Positions 15,443 to 24,691 of a stretch of DNA of 64,000 nucleotides are shown here, one piece after another (the first letter of the stretch is position 1; every line of letters starts with the position of its first letter). Source of the stretch: Profundicola sp964553105. Lineage in GTDB: Bacteria > Bacteroidota > Bacteroidia > Flavobacteriales > Weeksellaceae. The notes below the pieces were generated by a model. That model had not been told where the DNA came from and did not search any database. It saw nothing but the letters and a program-made list of their open reading frames with translations. The stretch spans positions 1 to 64,000 of the forward strand of contig CAZKJO010000003.1 in assembly GCA_964553105.1 (NCBI GenBank). The letters run 5' to 3'. Position numbers and translations under genes: made by a program.

Positions 15443-17713
15443 ATGCAAATGGAGACTTTTCAGTATGATAATAAGATTGTTAAGTATTTTATATACGCAA
15501 CAATTTTTTGGGGTGTAACGGCCTTTACACTGGGATTAACTGTAGCGACCATGCTGTTTTATCCACAATTGCCAGAGTTTTTATTTGGTACTGATGATGG
15601 TAGTGTTGGGTCTATTGGAGGTTCAATACAAGGTTTGATTAATTCACAAGGTGCGATGGGATTCGGTAGATTAAGAATGTTACATACATCGGCAGCCGTG
15701 TTTGCCTTTGTGGGTAATGGAATTTTTGCTGGTTCTTATTATTCTCTGCAAAGATTGTTGAAAGCTAGAATGGGAAGTGATATTCTTTCTTGGGTCAATT
15801 TCTGGGGATGGCAGCTAATGCTAGTTCTTACAGTTATCACCTTTTTCTTAGGATTTAATACGTCTAAAGAATATGCTGAACACGAATGGCCAATCGATAT
15901 TGTAATTGCTGTTGTGTGGATTGTATATGGTATTAATATGTTTCTTACCATTAAGAAAAGAAGAGTGCGTCACTTATATGTAGCTATTTGGTTCTATATT
16001 GCTACTTGGGTTGGAATTACCATGCTGCACGTATTTAACAATTTAGAGTTACCTGTAACTTATGATGTATTTAATCCAAAAAGTTATTCTATTTATGCTG
16101 GTGTTCAAGATGCCTTAGTTCAGTGGTGGTATGGACACAACGCGGTAGCATTTTTCTTAACGACTCCAGTTTTAGGTTTGATGTATTATTTCTTACCTAA
16201 AGCAGCAAATAGACCTGTCTTCTCATATAAATTATCAATCATTCACTTTTGGTCATTGATCTTCGTTTATATCTGGGCAGGACCTCACCACTTAATTTAT
16301 ACTTCATTGCCAGGTTGGGCGCAAGCAGTAGGGACAGGATTCTCTATTATGTTGATTGCTCCATCTTGGGGAGGTATGTTGAACGGTTTATTAACATTGC
16401 GTGGTGCTTGGGATAAGGTTCGCGAGGATCCTATTTTAAAATTCTATGTTGTAGCTGTTACCTGTTATGGTATGGCGACATTCGAGGGGCCTATGTTGGC
16501 AACTAAAACTTTAAATAAAATCGGTCACTTTACTGACTGGATTGTAGCGCACGTTCACGTTGGGGCATTAGGATGGAACGGATTTATGATTTTTGGTATG
16601 GTATATTGGTTATTACCAAAATTATTTAATACAAAGCTTTACTCTAAGAGCATGGCGAATGCTCACTTCTGGTTAGGTACTCTGGGTATAATCTTTTGGA
16701 CAATTCCAATGTATATGGCTGGGTGGACACAAGGTTTAATGTGGAAACAATTCAACCCATCAGGAACTCTAGTTTACGCTAACTTTTTGCAAACAGTAAC
16801 AGAGATTTTCCCTTATTATGTAATGCGTGCTATTGGTGGTGCATTTTATTTAACGGGTGGTGTTCTTTGGGTAATTAATATTTGGAAAACTTCTAGAACA
16901 GGTAAATTCATTGCAAACGAAGAAGTGAAAGCTCCACCATTACCGGTGAAACAATCTTCAAGAGAGAAAGGTGAAGATTTACACCCTTGGATTGAAAGAA
17001 GTCCAGTTATTTTAACTGTATTATCTTTCATTACATTAGCTATTGGTGGTTTAGTTGAGATTGTACCTACATTAGTAGTTAAGTCAAACGTACCTACCAT
17101 TGCAAGTGTGCAACCTTATACACCATTAGAAATGGAAGGACGTGATTTGTATATTAGAGAAGGATGTAATGCATGTCACTCTCAGATGATTCGTCCGTTC
17201 CGTGATGAGGTTAAACGTTATGGTGAATACTCTAAACCAGGAGAGTTCGTATATGATCACCCATTCTTGTGGGGTTCTAAGAGAACAGGTCCAGATTTAC
17301 ATAGAGAGGGAGGCAAGAGAACTGACTCTTGGCACTACAAACACATGTGGAATCCAAGACAAACTTCAGAAGGTTCAATTATGCCACGTTACCCATGGTT
17401 GATTACAAACACTATGAGTAGAGATTTAACAATAGACAAATTGAAAGCTCTTACTGCCTTAGGTGTTCCTTATACTGATGAAGAATTGACGCAAGAATCT
17501 GTATTTGCGCATATGGATGAGCAAGCTCTTAATATTGAGAAGGCTATTTTTGATGAAGCACCAGATTTGAAGGAGCTTTATGAAAAAGAAAAAGCTGAGA
17601 AAGGTGAATCTTTTGTAGCATTAAGAGATCGAGAGATTACGGCTCTAATAGCTTACCTACAGAGATTAGGAACAGACATTAGTAAAGAGAAAACAGAAAC
17701 AGCTAGTAATTAA
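15443..17713 (+). CDS. ccoNO: cbb3-type cytochrome c oxidase, fused subunits I and II
   Basis: 756 residues. Residues 1-480 are CcoN, the heme-copper catalytic subunit with about 12-14 membrane helices; IWAGPHHLIYTSLPGW and VAHVHVGALGWNGF carry the heme/copper ligand histidines. Residues 510-750 are CcoO: a membrane anchor, then one c-type heme site CNACH at 575-579 and the CcoO motif SQMIRPFRDEVKRYGEYSK. Fusion of CcoN and CcoO in one chain is known in Bacteroidota. The enzyme reduces O2 with high affinity in the inner membrane. ccoQ starts 2 bases after the stop. Confidence 0.96.
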   Translation: MQMETFQYDNKIVKYFIYATIFWGVTAFTLGLTVATMLFYPQLPEFLFGTDDGSVGSIGGSIQGLINSQGAMGFGRLRMLHTSAAVFAFVGNGIFAGSYYSLQRLLKARMGSDILSWVNFWGWQLMLVLTVITFFLGFNTSKEYAEHEWPIDIVIAVVWIVYGINMFLTIKKRRVRHLYVAIWFYIATWVGITMLHVFNNLELPVTYDVFNPKSYSIYAGVQDALVQWWYGHNAVAFFLTTPVLGLMYYFLPKAANRPVFSYKLSIIHFWSLIFVYIWAGPHHLIYTSLPGWAQAVGTGFSIMLIAPSWGGMLNGLLTLRGAWDKVREDPILKFYVVAVTCYGMATFEGPMLATKTLNKIGHFTDWIVAHVHVGALGWNGFMIFGMVYWLLPKLFNTKLYSKSMANAHFWLGTLGIIFWTIPMYMAGWTQGLMWKQFNPSGTLVYANFLQTVTEIFPYYVMRAIGGAFYLTGGVLWVINIWKTSRTGKFIANEEVKAPPLPVKQSSREKGEDLHPWIERSPVILTVLSFITLAIGGLVEIVPTLVVKSNVPTIASVQPYTPLEMEGRDLYIREGCNACHSQMIRPFRDEVKRYGEYSKPGEFVYDHPFLWGSKRTGPDLHREGGKRTDSWHYKHMWNPRQTSEGSIMPRYPWLITNTMSRDLTIDKLKALTALGVPYTDEELTQESVFAHMDEQALNIEKAIFDEAPDLKELYEKEKAEKGESFVALRDREITALIAYLQRLGTDISKEKTETASN

Positions 17714-17715
17714 TT

Positions 17716-17898
17716 ATGCTAAAGTACTTTAAAGAACATTTTTGGCAATTCGAACATGCGGATCTTATTCAGACTATCATCCTGATTGCCTCTGTGCTCT
17801 TTTTTGTCGGATTAGTATATGTAGTTTTAAATAAACCAAAAAATCATTACAAAGAAACTTCGGAGCTTCCATTAGATGATGAAGATCCATTGTTCTAA
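17716..17898 (+). CDS. ccoQ: cbb3 oxidase small subunit CcoQ
   Basis: 60 residues with one membrane helix (residues 19-40, IQTIILIASVLFFVGLVYVV) and an acidic tail ending DEDPLF. Position between ccoNO and ccoP and the size fit CcoQ, which stabilises the cbb3 complex. The first 15 residues are rich in aromatic residues and would lie at the membrane surface. Confidence 0.85.
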   Translation: MLKYFKEHFWQFEHADLIQTIILIASVLFFVGLVYVVLNKPKNHYKETSELPLDDEDPLF

Positions 17899-17916
17899 AA
17901 TAAAAAATCACGAATC

Positions 17917-18855
17917 ATGAAACAGCGTACACCGGGCTCGATTTTTATTCCATTAACCTTGCTAATTATTTTAGCGGCGTTTATGATGGTGATACCAACG
18001 GATTTTATTCCACAAAACGGACTTAAACATATTATTCCAAATGCTTGGCATCAATTAACTAATGTTTTATCATATTGGGTTGTATGGGTTGTCTTAATCT
18101 TAGCGCTATTAATGTTATTAGTAGTAGATGGTATTAATAAAGTTGTTGAGCGCAAAAAGTTCGCAAAGTTATCTGCAACTGAGCAAGCCAAATATTTGGA
18201 GGCTTCAAAAATGGGGTACATCAAAAGATTAATCCAAAGTAGTGCTCAAAAGCAATCAGACGAAGAAGAGGAAGAGATCATATTGGATCATGGTTTCGAT
18301 GGTATTTTAGAGTTAGATAATGCATTGCCTCAATGGTGGGTTGCGATGTTTTATTTAGGTTGTATTTATTGTGTTGTTTATATTACAGCTTATTTCACCA
18401 CCGACTTTGCTCACCCATATGTAGAATATGAAGTAGAGACTGCACAATTAGAAACACAATTTGCTTCATGGGTTAAGGCCAATGATATCAAAGTAGATCA
18501 GGCAGACATGGCAAATGCCTCTGTTGAGCATGGAGAAGAAATCTTTGTTAATTTATGTGCAACATGCCACATGGCAGATGGTTCTGGAGCAGCAGGTCCA
18601 AACCTAACAGATGAATACTGGATTAACGAGATCGATACAGATTTGTATAGAAACATTTACTCAATGGTGTATGATGGTTCTCCAAACAACCCTGCGATGC
18701 AAGCTTTTGGACAAACCAATCAACTTACAGGTCTAGATATCCAAGATGTTGCTGCTTATGTTTATCAATTGAACCAAGAAAAACCAGTTATTACTGAAGC
18801 CGAGGGCGGTTTAGCTCCACAGGGAGAAGTAGTAGACGCTTGGAAACGCCAATAA
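17917..18855 (+). CDS. ccoP: cbb3 oxidase diheme-type subunit CcoP, single heme site
   Basis: 312 residues. Membrane helices at about 9-26, 50-75 and 138-162, then a periplasmic cytochrome c domain with one CXXCH, CATCH at 214-218, followed by GSGAAGPNLTDEYW and a distal Met (NNPAMQAFG). CcoP of Proteobacteria has two CXXCH sites; only one is seen here. A charged loop (QSDEEEEEI) lies near 113-121. The protein passes electrons from soluble or membrane cytochromes to CcoO/CcoN. Confidence 0.92.
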   Translation: MKQRTPGSIFIPLTLLIILAAFMMVIPTDFIPQNGLKHIIPNAWHQLTNVLSYWVVWVVLILALLMLLVVDGINKVVERKKFAKLSATEQAKYLEASKMGYIKRLIQSSAQKQSDEEEEEIILDHGFDGILELDNALPQWWVAMFYLGCIYCVVYITAYFTTDFAHPYVEYEVETAQLETQFASWVKANDIKVDQADMANASVEHGEEIFVNLCATCHMADGSGAAGPNLTDEYWINEIDTDLYRNIYSMVYDGSPNNPAMQAFGQTNQLTGLDIQDVAAYVYQLNQEKPVITEAEGGLAPQGEVVDAWKRQ

Positions 18856-18885
18856 TTTATTGAATAACATAAAAAACATATAAAA

Positions 18886-18913
18886 AAAGTGTAACTTCCG
18901 GTTACACTTTTCT
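18886..18913 (+). terminator. Terminator or attenuator after ccoP
   Basis: Perfect 10-base stem AAAGTGTAAC with GTTACACTTT and a 5-base loop TTCCG, flanked by A-rich and T-rich runs. It would separate the structural subunits from the accessory genes ccoG-ccoH, which start 45 bases later, or set their relative expression. Confidence 0.8.
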
Positions 18914-18957
18914 GTTTAAAAGAAATTTAATTTTAATACGTTTTTAAAGCTTAAGAT

Positions 18958-20406
18958 ATGAGTGAGAATGAAGATAAAGACAAGTTATTAGAAGAAGAAA
19001 TAAATAGCTTTAGGAATACAATTGGAACGGCTGATAGATCGGGAAATCGAAAATGGGTTTTTGCTAAAAAACCATCAGGTAAATATTTCACCTATAGGAG
19101 CATTGTTGCCTATTTATTATTAGCATTTTTAATCATTACGCCTTTTATCAAAATAGGTGGTAATCCTTTATTTAAGTTTGACGTAATTAAGAGTGAGTAC
19201 TATATATTTAGTTATCCATTCTTTACATCAGATTTTGCAATTTTTGCTATAGGTATGGTGGCCTCTATGGTATTTATTATTCTCTTTACAGTAGTGTATG
19301 GTAGGATATTCTGTGGATGGATTTGTCCCCAAACTATTTTCTTAGAAATGGTTTTCCGCCGGATTGAATTTTGGATTGATGGAGACCGTAATAAACAAAT
19401 GAAACTGGCCAATCAAGAGTGGAACGAAGAAAAGATTAGAAAACGTCTACTTAAATGGACGATTTATGCCATAATTTCCTTCATTATTGCTAACATTCTT
19501 TTCGCATGGATTATTGGTATTGATGCTTTAAAAGAACTAGTTGTAGAAGGACCTATTGAGCACCTTAGTACTTTTGTTGGACTGTTAATTTTTACTGGAC
19601 TATTCTATTTTGTATTCACTTGGTTTAGAGAACAAGCGTGTGTTTTAGTTTGTCCTTACGGTAGATTCCAAGGGGTTTTAATTGATAAGAAAACGATTAT
19701 TGTTGCCTACGATTACAAAAGAGGTGAGAGAACAGAAGGTAGAGCAAGGTTCAAAAGAGGACAAGATAGAGAAGCAGAAGGTGTAGGAGATTGTATCGAT
19801 TGTAACAATTGTGTAGTGGTATGTCCTACCGGTATCGACATTAGAAATGGTACTCAGTTAGAATGTGTTAACTGTACCGCGTGTATAGATGCTTGTGACG
19901 AAGTTATGACGAAAATTAACTTACCAACTGGATTAATCCGTTATGCTTCAGAAGAAAATATTGCTGAGGGTAAAAAGTTCAAGTTTACACCTAGAATGAT
20001 AGCATATACCGCAATTCTTGTGATTTTAATGGGAGTTTTAACCTCGTTCTTATTCATTCGTTCTGATGTTAATTCTAAATTCTTACGAGAGCCAGGAACT
20101 GACTACAAGGTAATTAATGAAACGATTATTACGAATGAATTCCAATTTATGCTCGAAAATAAAACAAAGAATATTGAGCAAATGCACTTTAAGTTGAAGT
20201 CTCATCCGAATGGAATAATAGAACTAGTAGGTCTTCCGACACCGATTATAATTCAATCAGGACAGCTAATTGAAGGTAAGGCGATAATTTCGATTCCTAA
20301 AGATGATATTTCATCTTATAAAGAGAAAATAGAAATCGAAGTTTTAAATGAAGATAATAAGGTTATTGATAAATATACCACTAGCTTTGCAGCTCCATTT
20401 AAATAA
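18958..20406 (+). CDS. ccoG: cbb3 oxidase accessory protein CcoG (4Fe-4S)
   Basis: 482 residues. Membrane helices at about 44-63, 88-110, 160-185, 195-222 and 342-365. Ferredoxin-type cysteines: CGWICPQTIF, CVLVCPYGRF and the pair CIDCNNCVVVCP and CVNCTACIDACD, which can hold two 4Fe-4S clusters. A C-terminal Ig-like periplasmic domain (about 375-482) is typical of CcoG/FixG. The family reduces copper or helps its insertion during cbb3 assembly. It starts a second block of accessory genes. Confidence 0.94.
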   Translation: MSENEDKDKLLEEEINSFRNTIGTADRSGNRKWVFAKKPSGKYFTYRSIVAYLLLAFLIITPFIKIGGNPLFKFDVIKSEYYIFSYPFFTSDFAIFAIGMVASMVFIILFTVVYGRIFCGWICPQTIFLEMVFRRIEFWIDGDRNKQMKLANQEWNEEKIRKRLLKWTIYAIISFIIANILFAWIIGIDALKELVVEGPIEHLSTFVGLLIFTGLFYFVFTWFREQACVLVCPYGRFQGVLIDKKTIIVAYDYKRGERTEGRARFKRGQDREAEGVGDCIDCNNCVVVCPTGIDIRNGTQLECVNCTACIDACDEVMTKINLPTGLIRYASEENIAEGKKFKFTPRMIAYTAILVILMGVLTSFLFIRSDVNSKFLREPGTDYKVINETIITNEFQFMLENKTKNIEQMHFKLKSHPNGIIELVGLPTPIIIQSGQLIEGKAIISIPKDDISSYKEKIEIEVLNEDNKVIDKYTTSFAAPFK

Positions 20407-20412
20407 AATAAA

Positions 20413-20865
20413 GTGAGTAGATTTAAATTCGATTGGGGGCATGGAATTGCTCTTGGACTTGGTTCATTTATGATTTTCATTCTCAGCTTGATTTTCCTTG
20501 CGGATGATACAGGAGATTTAATTAGTGAAGAATACTATGAAGAATCGCTTGTATTTCAAGAGGAAAAGATTGATGCTAGAAACCGAGCCAAAAGTCTAGA
20601 TGCCAAGCCGGAAGTTATTGAGCAAGCGAATGGATATAATATTCAATTTCCTGTAGCAATTGTTCCAGATAGCGGTCAAGTCTATTTGATGCGTGGTGCT
20701 CATAAAACAAATGATATAATTTTACCATTAAATCTAAACAGTAGAAATAGTATTTTGATTCCAGCTGTAAGATTAAAAGATGGAGAATATGATATGGAGT
20801 TAACTTGGTATCAGGATGGTAAACCTTATATAACAGAAAAAACATTAAAATGGAATATGCCTTAG
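20413..20865 (+). CDS. ccoH: FixH/CcoH family assembly protein
   Basis: 150 residues from a GTG start 6 bases after ccoG. One membrane helix at 11-29 (GIALGLGSFMIFILSLIFL), then EEYYEESLVFQEEKIDARNRA, the FixH hallmark, and a periplasmic beta-rich domain ending MELTWYQDGKPYITEKTLKW. CcoH takes part in cbb3 assembly. Its 3' end overlaps the next gene by 16 bases, so translation is probably coupled. Confidence 0.88.
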   Translation: MSRFKFDWGHGIALGLGSFMIFILSLIFLADDTGDLISEEYYEESLVFQEEKIDARNRAKSLDAKPEVIEQANGYNIQFPVAIVPDSGQVYLMRGAHKTNDIILPLNLNSRNSILIPAVRLKDGEYDMELTWYQDGKPYITEKTLKWNMP

Positions 20866-21560
20866 CAATTGCAGCCTTAGGCTTAGGTCTTGGAACAAGT
20901 TTGCACTGTCTTGGTATGTGTGGGCCTATTGCATTTTCTTTGGGACTTGGAGGAGAGAATAAGTTTAATTTTACGCTTAAAAATCTTACCTATCAATTAG
21001 GTCGCGTGACAACTTATGCAGCGCTAGGAGCAATTCTAGGGTTTATTGGACAAGGAATTTCTTTTGCAGGGTTTCAGAAATATCTGAGTATTATCGTCGG
21101 GGTTATGATGATTACGATGGTTTTAATGCCTAAAAACCTGAGTACAGGTACAAGTAATAAATTTATCGGGAAATGGTTGATTAAACTTAAATCTAGTCTA
21201 GGAAGTTTCATCAGAAGAAAAGATTATAGTTCGCTTTACATTACGGGAATCCTAAATGGATTATTACCCTGTGGAATGGTTTATATAGCATTGGCCGCAG
21301 CACTTGGAGTAGGAGAGGTCTTAGGTAGTGCGATATTCATGGCTTTATTCGGTTTAGGAACGATCCCATTAATGTTTTTAGCCGTACTTTTTGGATCCGT
21401 TGTGAGTGTAGGTGTTCGAAATAAAATATTAAATTTCATACCCGTTATTACCATTATCATTGGTCTGTTATTTATCTTAAGAGGATTAGAATTGGGAATT
21501 CCATATTTATCTCCACCAGCTGAAGCATTAACGATTGAGGCTGAAAGTTGCTGTCATTAG
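20850..21560 (+). CDS. Sulfite exporter TauE/SafE-like (DsbD-type) membrane protein
   Basis: 236 residues with six or seven membrane helices. The motif SLHCLGMCGP at 18-27 and NGLLPCGMVY near 139-148 place it in the DsbD_2/UreH-like family, whose paired cysteines in the membrane move electrons or metals. The C-terminus ends ESCCH, a possible extra metal site. Genes of this family regularly close the cco accessory block in Bacteroidota, so a role in copper supply or thiol chemistry for cbb3 is likely but not shown. Confidence 0.83.
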   Translation: MEYALAIAALGLGLGTSLHCLGMCGPIAFSLGLGGENKFNFTLKNLTYQLGRVTTYAALGAILGFIGQGISFAGFQKYLSIIVGVMMITMVLMPKNLSTGTSNKFIGKWLIKLKSSLGSFIRRKDYSSLYITGILNGLLPCGMVYIALAAALGVGEVLGSAIFMALFGLGTIPLMFLAVLFGSVVSVGVRNKILNFIPVITIIIGLLFILRGLELGIPYLSPPAEALTIEAESCCH

Positions 21561-21609
21561 TAAATAAGGAATGAACCACAATGGATTGTATAAATTAATA
21601 TTAAAAAGG

Positions 21610-21725
21610 ACTACTTCGATGTAGCAACTAGAGATTAACAAAGTTGATTCAATATTTCATTTAATTACGAAACAAGGTAATAAGGAGCATATTTTATTGA
21701 ATTCTATTTTCTACATCGAAGTAAT
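21610..21725. repeat. Two copies of the dyad CTACNTCGANGTA upstream of sucD
   Basis: CTACTTCGATGTAG at 21611-21624 and CTACATCGAAGTAA at 21711-21724. Each is a near-perfect dyad by itself and the two are inverted copies of each other, exactly 100 bases apart. The second lies 6 bases before the sucD -7 box. They may be a paired operator or the arms of a large hairpin. Confidence 0.6.
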
Positions 21726-21729
21726 CAAT

Positions 21730-21737
21730 TATCTTTG
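21730..21737 (+). promoter_or_regulatory. Promoter -7 box of sucD
   Basis: TATCTTTG fits TAnnTTTG and lies 25 bases before the ATG. No -33 TTG was found at 17-23 bases; the dyad CTACATCGAAGTAA occupies that place. Confidence 0.5.
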
Positions 21738-21762
21738 CTTAAACTAAAAAAAACACGATAGG

Positions 21763-22635
21763 ATGTCAGTACTTGTAAACAAAAACTCTAAAATAATTGT
21801 ACAAGGATTTACCGGAAACGAAGGAACTTTCCATGCAGAACAAATGATTGATTACGGTACCAACGTGGTTGGTGGTGTAACTCCAGGAAAAGGAGGTCAA
21901 GAACATTTGGGTAAACCAGTTTTTAATACAGTTAAAGATGCTGTAGAACAAGCTGGAGCAGATGTAAGTATTATTTTCGTTCCACCGGCATTCGCAGCTG
22001 ATGCAATTATGGAGGCAGCTGATGCAGGAATCAAAGTAATTATTTGTATTACAGAAGGAATTCCAGTTGCTGATATGGTAAATGTTCAAGCTTATATCGA
22101 CGCAAGAGATTGTACCTTAATTGGGCCAAACTGTCCAGGTGTAATCACACCAGAAGAAGCTAAAGTAGGTATTATGCCAGGGTTTATTTTCAAAAAAGGT
22201 AAAGTAGGTATCGTATCTAAATCAGGAACATTAACATACGAAGCAGCTGATCAAGTTGTGAAAGCTGGATATGGAATTTCTACAGCTATTGGTATTGGTG
22301 GTGATCCAATTATTGGAACTACAACCAAAGAAGCTATTGAACTATTCATGAATGATGATGAAACTGAATGTATCGTTATGATTGGTGAGATTGGAGGTCA
22401 ATTAGAGGCTGATGCTGCTCGTTGGATTAAAGAAACAGGTAACAAAAAGCCAGTAATTGGATTTATTGCAGGACAAACAGCTCCTAAAGGAAGAACAATG
22501 GGGCACGCAGGTGCTATTGTTGGTGGAAAAGATGATACAGCACAAGCAAAAATGGCGATTATGTCAGAATGTGGTATTCATGTTGTTGAGTCACCAGCAA
22601 AAATTGGTGCAAAAGTTGCTGAGATTTTAGGATAA
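21763..22635 (+). CDS. sucD: Succinyl-CoA synthetase alpha subunit
   Basis: 290 residues, full length. It forms succinate and NTP from succinyl-CoA in the TCA cycle together with SucC. The CoA-binding Rossmann domain is at 1-125 (VQGFTGNEGTFHAEQM). The catalytic phospho-histidine is in GRTMGHAGAIVGG near residue 249. IGPNCPGVITP and IGIGGDPIIGT are further family signatures. sucC is not in the window, as is usual in Bacteroidota where the two genes are apart. Confidence 0.97.
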   Translation: MSVLVNKNSKIIVQGFTGNEGTFHAEQMIDYGTNVVGGVTPGKGGQEHLGKPVFNTVKDAVEQAGADVSIIFVPPAFAADAIMEAADAGIKVIICITEGIPVADMVNVQAYIDARDCTLIGPNCPGVITPEEAKVGIMPGFIFKKGKVGIVSKSGTLTYEAADQVVKAGYGISTAIGIGGDPIIGTTTKEAIELFMNDDETECIVMIGEIGGQLEADAARWIKETGNKKPVIGFIAGQTAPKGRTMGHAGAIVGGKDDTAQAKMAIMSECGIHVVESPAKIGAKVAEILG

Positions 22636-22647
22636 AACTAAGAAACA

Positions 22648-23229
22648 ATGAAAAAATTATTATTAAGTTTAATCTTAATCGTATCCACCATTAGTTATGC
22701 GCAAATAACCTATGGGGCGAAAGGAGGTTTGAACATTACCAACCTTAAAGATATTCATGGAGATTCTGGATCTCGATATGGGTTTCACGTAGGTGGTTTT
22801 GCAACTATTCCTTTAAGTCAAAACAATCAGTTCTATTTTCAACCAGAGGTTTTGTATTCTCAACAAGGTGAAAAGAATACAGGAAATGACTATGATGAAT
22901 TATACCAATTAGATTATATTAATGTTCCTTTATTATTTAAACCATATTTTTCTGAGCAGGATACAGAGTTTTATGGTATCATTGGTCCACAAGTTGGTTT
23001 TTTAATTAATGATAATATTAAAAATAAAGCTAACACTGGTTACCAGGACGATGAGTATAACTCAATTGATGTTGGAGCGTTGTTAGGAGTAGGTTTTTCA
23101 TACCTAAGAACATGGGAATTTGAAGTGAGATATTTATATGGATTTACGGATGCAGTAGAAGAAATGCAAGTTAAGGACAGAAAAAATAGAACTTCAAACC
23201 TTCATTTTAGTATAGGTTACAGATTCTAA
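22648..23229 (+). CDS. PorT-family outer-membrane beta-barrel protein
   Basis: 193 residues. Signal peptide at 1-18 ending SYAQ. The rest is an 8-strand barrel of the OMP_b-brl_2/PorT type: GAKGGLNITNL, FQPEVLYSQQGEK, LDYINVPLLFKPYF, IIGPQVGFLI, VGALLGVGFSYL and a last strand NLHFSIGYRF ending in Phe. It begins 12 bases after sucD and probably shares its transcript. PorT itself belongs to the type IX secretion system, but the family is broad and this need not be PorT. Confidence 0.82.
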   Translation: MKKLLLSLILIVSTISYAQITYGAKGGLNITNLKDIHGDSGSRYGFHVGGFATIPLSQNNQFYFQPEVLYSQQGEKNTGNDYDELYQLDYINVPLLFKPYFSEQDTEFYGIIGPQVGFLINDNIKNKANTGYQDDEYNSIDVGALLGVGFSYLRTWEFEVRYLYGFTDAVEEMQVKDRKNRTSNLHFSIGYRF

Positions 23230-23252
23230 TTAATAATAAGACAAGAATATAT

Positions 23253-23288
23253 AAAACACTTTCCTACTTTTGTAGGAAAGTGTTTTTT
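23253..23288 (+). terminator. Strong rho-independent terminator after the sucD operon
   Basis: Perfect 15-base stem (arms start AAAACACTTTCC and end GGAAAGTGTTTT) with a TTTT loop, followed by more T. It ends only 5 bases before the ATG of the next gene. Confidence 0.93.
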
Positions 23289-23293
23289 CATTT

Positions 23294-24682
23294 ATGAATT
23301 TTCTTTTTGAAAAAGTCGATAATTCTAAGCTGATTGTATTCCGAGTATTTTTCGGTTTACTAATTATGCTAGAGTGTTGGGGAGCTATCGCAACGGGATG
23401 GGTGAAAGAAACATTTGTCGATGTTCAATTCACTTTTAATTTTATTGGATTTGATTGGACGCAAGTTTTAGTAGGAGAAGCCATGTACATCGTCTATGGT
23501 GTCATGGGCTTCTTGGGGTTACTTATTATGATGGGTGCCTTTTATAGGGCTTCTGTCATAATCTTTTTCTGTTTATGGACGCTTACCTATTTTATGCAGA
23601 AATCTCATTACAACAATCATTATTATTTAATGATGTTAGTGAGCTTTTTGATGATTTGGATGCCCGCTAACAATTACCTTTCGCTGGATTCAAACATGAA
23701 TTCAAAAGTTAGATCACAATCTGTGTCAAGATGGAATTACATTATATTTCAAATTCTAATCAGCTGTGTGTATTTTTTTGCAGCCATAGCTAAACTAACA
23801 CCCGGATGGTTAAATAATCATTTCTTGCCACTCAGATTGTCCCATAGCGCACAATGGTTTGAGGGAAAATTTGGACAGAATGTGTTTTCAGAGTTTTTAA
23901 GAAGTAAAGATTTAGCACAGTTTCTTTCTTTTGCGGGAATTGGATTCGATTTTTTAATCGTTCCCTTATTGCTGTTTAAACCTACCAGAAAAATTGCTTT
24001 TGCTGCAGCAGTTTTATTCCATTTATTTAATTCAATTACACTTCAAATAGGAATTTTCCCCTATTTCGCCCTAGCACTATGTATTTTCTTCTTTGATAAT
24101 AAAACGATTAAAGAAGTTTTCCTACCATTTAAGTCTCGAAACGTTATGGACGAAAGAGTACAGGTTTCGATGCTAAGAAAAAGATTAGTTTTATGGTTCC
24201 TAGCTATTTTTACTTTATTTCAGATTTATTTACCCCTAAGACATCATTTGATAGAAGACGATGTAACTTGGACAGAAGAGGGACACAGAATGGCTTGGCG
24301 TATGATGCTGCGTAGTAAATTAGGAAAAGGATATTTTGTAACTCAGTTCCCCGATGGAAAAGAGGTGCATGAAAATCTTATGAAATATCTATCCAATCAT
24401 CAAATGAACAGCGTAAAGACAAAACCAGATATGATTTGGCAATTTGCTCAAATTTTGAAGACTAAATACCAAGAGCAAGGAATCGACTCTGTCAAGGTCT
24501 ACTACCGCAATTCTCAGATTAGAATCAATGATGGGCCTTTCTTCGATTTTATTGATCCCGAGGTTGATTTAGCTAATACAAAATGGAGCTATTTTGGTCA
24601 TCAGAAATGGATTCTTCCATCGCCCAAGAGTTATTATATCGATGTAGAGGACGGAGTTGACAAAACCACGGAAAAAAGATGA
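23294..24682 (+). CDS. HTTM-domain membrane protein
   Basis: 462 residues. An N-terminal HTTM domain with four or more paired helices (VFRVFFGLLIMLECWGAI, LTYFMQKSHYNNHYYLMMLVSFLMIWMP split over two helices, YIIFQILISCVYFFAAIAKL). The segment KLTPGWLNNHFLPLRL and HLFNSITLQIGIFPYFALAL match vitamin K-dependent gamma-carboxylase-like proteins of bacteria. Residues 300-462 are a soluble C-terminal domain with many aromatic residues. Function in bacteria is unknown; carboxylation is not established. The start lies directly behind a terminator. Confidence 0.82.
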   Translation: MNFLFEKVDNSKLIVFRVFFGLLIMLECWGAIATGWVKETFVDVQFTFNFIGFDWTQVLVGEAMYIVYGVMGFLGLLIMMGAFYRASVIIFFCLWTLTYFMQKSHYNNHYYLMMLVSFLMIWMPANNYLSLDSNMNSKVRSQSVSRWNYIIFQILISCVYFFAAIAKLTPGWLNNHFLPLRLSHSAQWFEGKFGQNVFSEFLRSKDLAQFLSFAGIGFDFLIVPLLLFKPTRKIAFAAAVLFHLFNSITLQIGIFPYFALALCIFFFDNKTIKEVFLPFKSRNVMDERVQVSMLRKRLVLWFLAIFTLFQIYLPLRHHLIEDDVTWTEEGHRMAWRMMLRSKLGKGYFVTQFPDGKEVHENLMKYLSNHQMNSVKTKPDMIWQFAQILKTKYQEQGIDSVKVYYRNSQIRINDGPFFDFIDPEVDLANTKWSYFGHQKWILPSPKSYYIDVEDGVDKTTEKR

Positions 24683-24691
24683 GATATTAAG

